Assembly (NCBI GenBank): GCA_003427395.1
Contig: BFEA01000071.1
Coordinates: 1,427,475-1,474,881, forward strand
Origin: Chara braunii
Taxonomy: Eukaryota; Streptophyta; Charophyceae; Charales; Characeae
Reading direction: 5' to 3'
DNA length: 47,407 bases
Position 1 is the first letter of the stretch. Every line of letters starts with the position of its first letter. The position numbers and the translations under genes were made by a program. The notes beneath the pieces are model-generated. The model did no database searches and was not told where the DNA came from. It worked only from the letters and a program-made list of their open reading frames with translations. Below, one piece after another: positions 39,610-47,407 of this stretch.

Positions 39610-42600
39610 CTCGTGTTTTAGAAAAAGCTCTGCTAATCATAATTCCAAATCTCGTATTGATTTGATCTTGATAGCCGAGGAGTTGCAAAGTGTTATCCAA
39701 GTGGCAGAAAGTTTTCCAAAAAGTAATTTTCCGGGTCTGGATCATGCCATGTGTGTGGCAATCTTATCCTTTAGAAAAAAAACGGATAAAGAAAAATGTT
39801 TTTATCATCTAAATACCTCACATCTCAAGATGGAATGCTTCATCAACTATCTAAAGGATGTCTGGGGATTTTGGAGGGACCAGAGGGTTAGTCTTAATGA
39901 TGACATCAAATGGTTCAACAACGGTCTGGCTTTCTTAGGCTGAAAATGCAATGAATATTCTAAATTAATAGCAAAACAAAAACATGCGAAAGAAATTGAC
40001 TTACAGACTAGAATCTTGGAATTACAAAATAAAGAGAAAAGGGTTGTAGACCAAGCAGTCCTAGATAAAATATCTAAGGAACTCTAAGATCTAGAGGCTC
40101 AACTGTTAACCCTGATGGAACATCGATGGCAAGGATTAAGAATCAAGGGTAAGCTCAATATTTAGAATATGGAAGGTTCAATGGATGCACGTTTTTTTGT
40201 CATGGCTAGGGCCAGAACAGGAAAAACGATCATTGAAGCTTTCGAGGACCCAGTAGATTCCAATAAGAACCTGGTCACTTCGACAGCGGCATGTTCGAAA
40301 ATAGCCAGGGATTTTTTTTTAACTATTTTCACCTCACAAAATGGTCACATTCCTAGGGACCAGCGTATCATAGAAATAGAGGAATTTCTTAGGCCATTAA
40401 ATAAATCTTTATCAGAGAAACAAAAGGATCTGATGGATAAACCTCTAGCAAAAGAAGAAGTTTGGAAGACTCTCTTATTAATGGAAGAAGATAAATCCCC
40501 AGGTATTGATGGATTTTCAAAGGAATTTTGGGAGTCAACATGGGATTTTATGTCGGAGGATCTAATGGAATACTATAAGGCAGTATGGGAATCGGGTGAA
40601 ATGGGGGAATTTGTAGGACAAGGAGTATTTACCCTTCTGTATAAGAACGGGGATAAGGCAAATATAAGAAATTATCGTCCAATAACCGTTCTTACCGTGG
40701 TATATAAATTCATAGCGAAAGCACTAGCAGACCGTATGGCTACAATAATTCCGGAAATCATTCACCCATCCCAAACAGGTTTCATAACAGGAAGGAACAT
40801 TCAAGATAGTATTCTTTTAGTAAATGAACTTCTGAAAATATCTCGTCAATCCAAACACAATGCAACTTTTATTTTCATAGATTTTGAAAAAACATATGAT
40901 CATGTCGATTGGTTCTTTTTAGATAAATGGTTGGAAAAGATGAACTTTGGCCATAGCTTTAGAAGGTGGGTGAGAATCTTGCATCAAAATGCAACAACAA
41001 AGGTTATGGTCAATAATAATGTTACCCCCCCCATCCCACTAGAAAGATCAGTAAGACAGGGGGATCCTTTGACCCCTTGTCTTTTTATCATTATTATGGA
41101 GGCACTGGGGGCAAATTTGAGGCATCATAAAGATATTAGACGAATACAGGTTACCAGCATACCGAAGGAGGCAATTCCAATCTGCTCTCTTTTTGCTTAT
41201 GACCTATCACTTATGGTTGATGCTACTGATGAAAATATGGCAGAAATTCAAACTTTGATGAAAATTTTTTATCGTCTCTCAGATATGAAAGTCAATTGGG
41301 GTAGCAAAACAACTGTTTGGTGGATCCATCATCAAGGAGGGAGACCTTATGAATTGCCAAGAGTAAAGTGGTTACCCCTGGATACCCCTATTAGATTATT
41401 AGGGATTTCTTTTTCTGCTAAAGGAAAGCTAAGAAACCATAATGAATGGATCTCCGAACCTGCTCAGGCTAAAATGGAAATGTGGAAAAATAAGCATACA
41501 TCCATTTTTGGACGATCGATGGTAATGAACAATGAAATCCTAACATCTATATGGTACAAATCAGGAATTTAGTCTTTGGATAAACACTCTTTTAAATCTC
41601 TACGACGATAACTAACTGTTTTTCTATGGAGGGGAAATCATGAACATAGCAATGTCATCAACAGAGTAGCATGGCAATCCATTATCCAACCAAAAGTTGG
41701 GGGAGGGCTGGGGATTCTAGATCCTTTGACCCAAGTCAAAGCTCTTTCAATTCAATGGCTTCAAAGATTAGTATTCATCCCCCAGACTCCATGGACACCA
41801 TTAGCCTTGGAGCAAATTAGGAGACTTGCTCCACCAACACCTGAAGGAATTGACCCCTTGACATGGTTAGAAAATCGTTCTTGGACTATTCCTGAGGGAA
41901 TCTCTAAACCAATTACGACACCTGTGACCTCAAGTAGACAAGCAGTCAGACTTGATTTGAAAAATGATCCTTTTTGGGTGTCTATGTTGAAAACTTGGAG
42001 ACAATTTCCCCTCACGGACAAACTATCGCCAGAAAGATGGGAGGAAGTGTGTCAACAACCTATTTTTGATAATAGGTGGATTCGTGATTCCCAAGGATTT
42101 GTTCTTCATTGTATGCATTCTCCTTGGAATAAGTGGATTAGTAATGGGATTATGAGGATAAAAGATATATGGGATATTGATACCAATGAATGGATCGACC
42201 CAACTAAACTGAAGGCAAGGCTAAGATATTGTCATCATTCAAAGGAAGCACTCGAAAGGATAATCGAACTCATCCCTCTTGAATGGTTTCGTATTCTTAG
42301 GAAGGCCTCCAAATTAATGATAAATGATTGGGTTGCTTTCAAGGATCAGTCTGAGTCAATTGGTTTAATTCTGGACCAAGACCATAATGGGGGATTTCTG
42401 TTACATAATTTTTCCTTGTCATCCACTAATATAGTCGTTCCTAAGGGGCAAGGGGAAACCGGTTGGGTTCAGACACAACAGATCTTCAAAATAAGGGTAA
42501 TAAGAATTAAAGACTATTAGGTGGCCTTTAAACCAGACTGTCCTATATCAGAACTCCCTCTCGACCCGATTAATTGGGTTTGAAGCTTGGTCACAAGAAT

Positions 42601-43811
42601 AGGAAGGCATAATAGATCGTTCAAAAGGACTATTCACTCACTCAAAGTCAAATCAGCCTACCGAATGCTTCGCCTTAGAATCAACTTAAAAGACAAGGTT
42701 TCCATCAGATGGAGAGAACATCTTAATGTTAGTCAAGAAGAATTGAGGTCTGTCAGGTGGTTTAAAATAGTCAAGGAGAAACCAGCCAAAATTGCTTCAC
42801 TCCAATGGCAAATTGAACATAGGTGTCTACCAGTCAATGACTGGCTGATTGACAGATCATCGATGGAACAAAAAGGACTAGCAGAAAGATGGTGTAAGTT
42901 ATGCAAATCGGCTTTCCCAAGTCGAACTTATCCTGAAACTATAGAGCATATCTTTATACAATGCCCGGGCTCAGTATGGCTTTGGAGGTGGTGAGATCGA
43001 ATCTGGTCAAGTTTAGTCCCACAGGTTCCTTGGCCATGGAAATGGAAAGCTATTCTTATTGAGACCTGGAGCCTGGACCCAGAATTAGTGGAAAATGATG
43101 GGGAATTTATGGAAAATCTATTTAGCATGGGGAGAAGAGCGGTGTTGTGGGCTATATGGATGAAGAGATGCACGTATGAATGGGAAGGGGCCAGACTAGA
43201 TGGACCTGCATTTACAGACAATATTAAACAACAAATTCAAACAGATATATTAAGCAAATGGGATCGAACAAAGGAAAGAGTTCAATTCCTCTCAGANAAA
43301 ACAGAAATTCNAAGTCATTTTNGTAAATTCAGTCGTANTTGGCTGGGCGGAAACCAGGGTGAGAGAATTGGTTGTGTCGTTTGGAATGGGNCTGNGAATG
43401 AGGATGATACTGGAATAAAAAGAGACTACAAATTGATTTTCGATGACTGGACTACAATAGACGCGTCAATTCCCATGCGTCCGTTATCAGATTTCCCGGA
43501 TCCTTTTCCTCCCCCAGCAACAACCCTTGTTCCCAACTCATGGTATGGATTATAGAATTATTACTACTAGTTTCAACAGGTATATCTGGCGTCCTGGAAT
43601 GGATGAAGAGGTAGTGTTGTTGTTTCAATTTCTGTTGGCAGGTAGTGAGTGACACTCTTCTTCAATTCAAGAGACCTTTTTCTTATTTATTCTTATTCTC
43701 ATAATGTATTCAAGTTGTACAATCAAGGGACGCTGCACCCGGTTTCCAGCAGGTGATGCTCCCCACCAATAGATGGAGCTTATTTTAATTAAAAAAAAAA
43801 AGAGAAAAAAA
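39610..43811 (+). mobile_element. 5'-truncated LINE with poly(A) tail and 16-bp target duplication
   Basis: Flanked by GGGGATTTTGAAAAAG at 39594-39609 and 43812-43827, a perfect 16-bp duplication of sequence from the host MITE. The element contains the C-terminal end of an endonuclease, a whole RT, the C-terminal zinc knuckle, a 3' UTR (43556-43790) and an A-rich tail (43791-43811). Confidence 0.9.
39641..43555 (+). pseudogene. LINE ORF2: endonuclease end, reverse transcriptase, zinc knuckle
   Basis: One frame holds throughout 3.9 kb but has stops at 39941, 40085, 40160, 41570, 41609, 42518, 42581 and 42992. Endonuclease end: NSKSRIDLILIAEEL then GLDHAMCVAI. RT: DKSPGIDGFSKEFW, GVFTLLYKNGDKANIRNYRP, HPSQTGFITGRNIQDS, motif A FIDFEKTYDHVDW, motif B SVRQGDPLTPCLF and motif C FAYDLSL at 41192-41212. 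The family motif is FADD, so the first catalytic Asp of this pair is Tyr. A GGGLGI block follows near 41700 and a zinc knuckle CKLC...HIFIQC at 42893-42964. Single Ns lie between 43297 and 43395. Confidence 0.9.
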
Positions 43812-44033
43812 GGGGATTTTGAAAAAGAAGGGCCCTACGGGTTCATGAATCTGGCAGAAAAACAGGGCCACATTCTTGAACCGGTAAAAACAGGTCCAGG
43901 GAGATGTGGCCACGGCGCGAAGGCTCTTTTCACCCAGGCTGAAGACGGTTTGAGCCGGTAGTACCAAACGGCTGAGTTTCGGGCTCCCAAAACCGGAAAG
44001 GTTTTGGCGTGGGCTCTTTCTACCTATTATCCC

Positions 44034-44427
44034 CTTCTGTGCCGGTTGCTTGAGCACTTCGGTTCGGTGTGTCGTGTGAGGAGGGCGCTATCATATATGG
44101 AAAGTCCATTGCGTGGACGCCAACTGTCGCGGCCCACACATGAGAGCGTGAAACCATCTTTCCTTTTCGGGCTATGGTTTCTTTATCTCCCACGTTGACG
44201 GACGTGAACAGCCAGTTGGGCTGTGTGCTCGCCGTATGCCCGTTGTTGCGAAAGGCGACCAAGTACTTGTGCGAAGGGCGCTTTCTTTGTCATTGGGGCT
44301 TGTCCACGTCAAGTATCGTCCGGTTTGGAAAACAACGGAATCAGGCTGCATTCTACGGTCGGTGCATCCGAGTACAATTGTGCACACAGGCTGTCGTAGG
44401 TTCAGCGAATCGGATCCGGTGCACGAG
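44034..44427 (+). other. Region upstream of the trihelix gene
   Basis: Open plus-strand frames cross this stretch, one of them in frame with the trihelix ORF from 44236, but the composition differs from the protein below. I see no clear promoter element. It may be 5' UTR or promoter DNA. Confidence 0.3.
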
Positions 44428-46156
44428 ATGGCCGAGGACAGCCAGCAGGTTGGCTTGTCTTGCATACAGGACTGGGGGTGCACACAAGACTCTCGAACAC
44501 ACGAAGGCATTGGTGATCAGGCGGGAGCGGGTGATGTGCTTGGCCAGCAGTTACCTGCCGCGGGTAGCAGTGGGACACGGCTTGCTCCTTCGAGGTCCCT
44601 CTTCGGGTCCCAAGACAACGTTTTCCAGCCACTGGGAGTGGGAAATGCCTGGACCGCACAGGTGGCTGGGGACGGGGAAACTCTGAGACAGCAACTTCGT
44701 TGTCGTGCCATGGCAATGGCTGGTTTGGGCCCCTTCGACGCGTCGCTCGTGGCCGGGGGCCACTTGCCTGAATCCAGACAGGAGTTTGGTGGTGTCGTCT
44801 CGTCTGTCGTTGCTGGGAGCGAAGAAGGTCCTGCAAGCACTGTGCGGCGTGCTTCGTTGGACCCCTCAGCATTTGCTGACACGCTTGGCGGTGCTGCGGC
44901 TGTCACTCCAACGCACACGCCGCTGGCAATGAACCAGCGTGAAGGCGAAGTTACACCGCCTGCTAGCTTACGTTTTACCTTGCCAGACGAAGTGTTGTCA
45001 ATTGAGAGGAGGGCGGCTTCTGTCAGGACCCACAGCGCTCCTGTGGTGCAGGAAGCACGCCGACTCTCCGTCATCGAGCAATGCATCCTGGACAACGAGA
45101 ATGGAACCAATGTTGGAGGTGACATGTTTACAGGTGCAGGTCCGCCTCCGTCTGGCACACGAAACACTGTTCCGCCACGCGAACAGCCTGCACCAAGTGT
45201 GACACAGGCAGCTGAACGCCTTCCAAGTGCGGCCGAAGACTCACATGCGACTGTGACGGACAACGCCAGGGCTCCTTCTGCACAGAAAAACACAGACCGT
45301 TGGGGAGAGGACGAGACAACAGAGCTGTGCAAGATCCGCTGCGAGTTGAAGACTTCCATGGGGACCGACACGGAGGCATTGAGAAGGGCTCATATGAAAC
45401 AGAACTTTTGGCCAGAAGTGAGTAGGAGGCTGGCAGCTGCAGGATTCAATCGTGACGCAGACCAGTGCAAAAACAAGTTCCACTATGTCTTCACGTGCTC
45501 ATGAGAGGTGGTCGGGGAGGCCCAGCTACTGGGACATGAACAGCTCACAGCGAAAGACCCACAAACTGGACTTCCTTATGCGGCGCGCGTGGTACGACAT
45601 CATCAATCCTATTGAAGATGATACGGAGATCATCAATCTAGATCACTTGCATGATTCTGGAGCACGTGTGGAGAATGCAGCTGGTGACGATGATCAACCT
45701 GCAGACACTGCGGGGGACTCGACTGCGATGGGTGTTAAAGGTGGTCGTTCACGTAGTGGTGGTGTTGACGGTCCACAGTGTGAAGGCAGTGGGAGTGGTG
45801 CTGGTTTGCCGTCCGCAGGCGGCCAGTCTTCTGCATTCCAGCCAACGTTGGGCAAACGCAAGCGTGCCAACAGTTCTGCAAGGGAACAGAGCATGCTTGC
45901 TGTCACAGGGGCCATGAGAGATCACACCAGTGCACAAGTGAAGTCGGACAGAGAGTGTACGCGGATGACATGTGATGCCATGGATCGGGCGAATGATGTA
46001 ATGCGGGAGGACATACAGGCACGTGCGAAGGAAACGAGGCGGTACGCGAAGAAGATGGAGAAGGGGTACCATGTCTTGGCTGACGCCATCAGGAGTTTAC
46101 GACGTCACAGGAAACGTAGTTCAATGATACAGTCTTCAAGCGATTCTGAGGAGTAG
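44428..46156 (+). CDS. Trihelix (Myb/SANT-like) DNA-binding protein, frameshifted
   Basis: I choose MAEDSQQVGLSCIQDWG at 44428 as a plausible start; the frame is open from 44236. The N-terminal 290 residues are low-complexity. The trihelix domain starts at 45301: RWGEDETTELCKIRCELKTS, then FWPEVSRRLAAAGFNRDADQ and CKNKFHYVF. The frame ends at 45504, but the protein clearly continues in the next frame as ERWSGRPSYWDMNSSQRKTH, RRAWYDIINPIEDDTEIINL, a basic nuclear-localisation-like GKRKR, a coiled segment and an acidic end, SSSDSEE, at 46154. Either a one- or two-base indel or an unseen splice explains this. Such proteins act as transcription factors or accompany PIF/Harbinger transposases; no transposase is in view. 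Confidence 0.7.
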
Positions 46157-46639
46157 ATGGTCGTAGTGCTTACTATAGCCGCTGAGGTGCCTTTGGCATG
46201 TAGCAGTTTTGTCGCATGCCTGTGCCAAGGTCGCACATGCCTGTCTTAGCAAACGTAGGCAGAGATGTCGGGCATTCAGCCCATCATTCGCATGATCCGC
46301 TGTTTTCAAGTTTTTTATTTATTTTTTTTGGTAGCTATGCCACCCGGTCGTGCACATTGCAGTTTATTGTTATTGGCGTTCGTTTCATGGAGATTCCTTA
46401 AGCATTTGCATCGTGCACAGATTTCGTGTCGTAGGTCGGCTGTTTGCAGCCTCAACCCAATTTCAGTATTTATTTATTATTTATTTGATTCCACGGTGCT
46501 GTTGGTTGTGGTGTTCGATGTCGGATCGTTGGGATGTGTCGTTGATGACTTCGTCGTTATGGCCATTGATGGCGTTGTACGAAACGATGGGTTTGCCGCT
46601 TTAAGGAATGCATTTTACAAATGATGGGCCTCAAGACTT

Positions 46640-46723
<84 letters not shown>

Positions 46724-47407
46724 GTGTTCACTGTCTCGCAGAGTTATCACTTCCGAGACGTATGTGATTTGGCCATGGCTCAATGTTGTTGACATGACAG
46801 CGATGGCGTGGCCGGATGACATTCAACCTCTGCGAATCATGAGGGTTGGATGGCATCCGGAAAATGAACGTTGGTTGTGGTGCATTCCCTTGCCATTTGT
46901 TCCTTTTTTTTTTTTTTTTGAATAATATTTTCTCCGTTTTCCACGTGTCAATCTCAATTCAAGCTGTATGTGCACATGACGTGCGATTCCGTGGGCATGA
47001 CTTCATGGAATTTGGTGTCACAGGTTGGCTGTTTGCAGTCAATGTCGCACTTTGAAACGGCAATTTTTTTCATTCTTTGTTTTCACCGTGCTGTTGGTTG
47101 TGTTGCACGCTGTGGGAAATGTGATATGTCGCTGAGGTGCCTTTGGTTATGGTCGTTGATGGCGGTGTGCAAAATGTTGTTTTTTTTTTGTTTTTTTTTT
47201 TTTTGGTATTTGGCACGCGGTCATGCACATTGCAGTTTATGGTTTACGGCGTTCGTTTCGTGGAGATCCCACCTGCGTGGTTTCGTGGAGATTTGGTGTC
47301 GTAGGTCGGCTGTTTGCAGCCTCAAAGCACCTTTTTTTTTTTTTTTTTTTTTTTCCCCACGGTTGAAGGAATGCGTTTTGCAAATGATGGGCCTCTCTCT
47401 CTCTCTC
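46157..47407. repeat. Imperfect tandem repeat region with CT and T tracts
   Basis: Two diverged copies of a roughly 760-bp pattern. Shared words: GTGCACATTGCAGTTTAT (46349) and ATGCACATTGCAGTTTAT (47223), GTAGGTCGGCTGTTTGCAGC (46432 and 47299), GTGCTGTTGGTTGTG (46496 and 47088), and AAGGAATGC...AAATGATGGGCCT (46602 and 47366), the last followed by CT repeats in both. T tracts at 46906-46919, 47179-47203 and 47331-47354. No gene is supported. Confidence 0.65.
46642..46722. repeat. (CT)n microsatellite
   Basis: About 40 uninterrupted CT units. Another begins at 47393 and runs off the window end. Confidence 0.98.

Larger units (their letters stand above)
39259..44033. mobile_element. Long-TIR MITE (about 557 bp) split by a LINE
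   Basis: Left part 39259-39609, right part 43828-44033. Ends are long inverted repeats of about 80-100 bp. The left starts GGGATAATCGGTAGAAAG and the right, reverse complemented, starts GGGATAATAGGTAGAAAG; both continue with CCAAAACCTTT, GTTTTGGG, GCCCGAAACTC and GCCGTTTGGTACTACCGGC. The left part has two tandem units of about 98 bp ending GGGGATTTTGAAAAAG and a 13-bp perfect hairpin at 39400-39431. No target duplication is convincing. Long TIRs suggest a non-autonomous Mutator-like or foldback element. No coding capacity apart from the LINE inside it. Confidence 0.7.

Noticed and set aside
44402-45371. Long minus-strand ORFs opposite the trihelix gene
   Set aside because: They are antisense shadows of a GC-rich coding sequence; the plus strand carries a recognisable trihelix domain.

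Overview
The window is eukaryotic nuclear DNA made almost entirely of nested, decayed transposable elements. I see no intact host housekeeping gene, no rRNA or tRNA gene and no CRISPR array. The mix of families is a Ty3/gypsy element with a plant-type primer-binding site, a Penelope-like element (PLE) with an N-terminal GIY-YIG nuclease, plant-style LINEs and a trihelix (Myb/SANT-like) gene. This suggests a green-lineage genome, most likely a streptophyte alga such as Chara, but the sequence alone does not prove the species. Two N gaps (14603-15483 and 37244-37407) and scattered single Ns mark draft assembly.

Layout. 1-2760: microsatellite, unassigned DNA and the 3' end of a decayed LINE. 2761-7334: relic of an LTR element on the minus strand, with a PBS at 4730-4746 and LTR sequence to its right. 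7335-34138: a PLE on the minus strand with a head-to-tail partial copy (33237-34138) upstream of it. Its second ORF is split by a 20.2 kb Ty3/gypsy element at 9746-29964, also on the minus strand. That element has very long LTRs (9746-16398 and 24137-29964) around a complete but broken gag-PR-RT-RNaseH-IN region (17864-23928). The right LTR carries a 418-bp MITE at a TTAA site, and the matching empty site is visible in the left LTR. 34237-34612: a hAT-like MITE. 34756-35040: a gag fragment joined to a LINE in the opposite direction (35034-37187). 37774-37972: a second TTAA MITE. 39259-44033: a long-TIR MITE split by a LINE (39610-43811) with a 16-bp target duplication. 44428-46156: a frameshifted trihelix gene. 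46157-47407: CT microsatellites and imperfect tandem repeats.

Relative order of insertion is partly readable. The PLE was present before the gypsy element, because removing the gypsy element and one 4-bp flank makes the PLE frame continuous. The gypsy LTR pair was present before the TTAA MITE. The long-TIR MITE was present before the LINE inside it.

The most unusual feature is in the gypsy LTR. The first part in sense direction (13820-16398 in the left copy, 28642-29964 in the right) is built from more than twenty consecutive short stem-loops. Most have perfect stems of 7-13 bp and small loops, and their sequences are unrelated to one another. The older relic LTR shows the same architecture at 5480-5690 with different sequences. 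The same LTRs also carry two sense ORFs of unknown function, a 54-bp minisatellite and a tRNA-like segment. All alignments and identities here were judged by eye.
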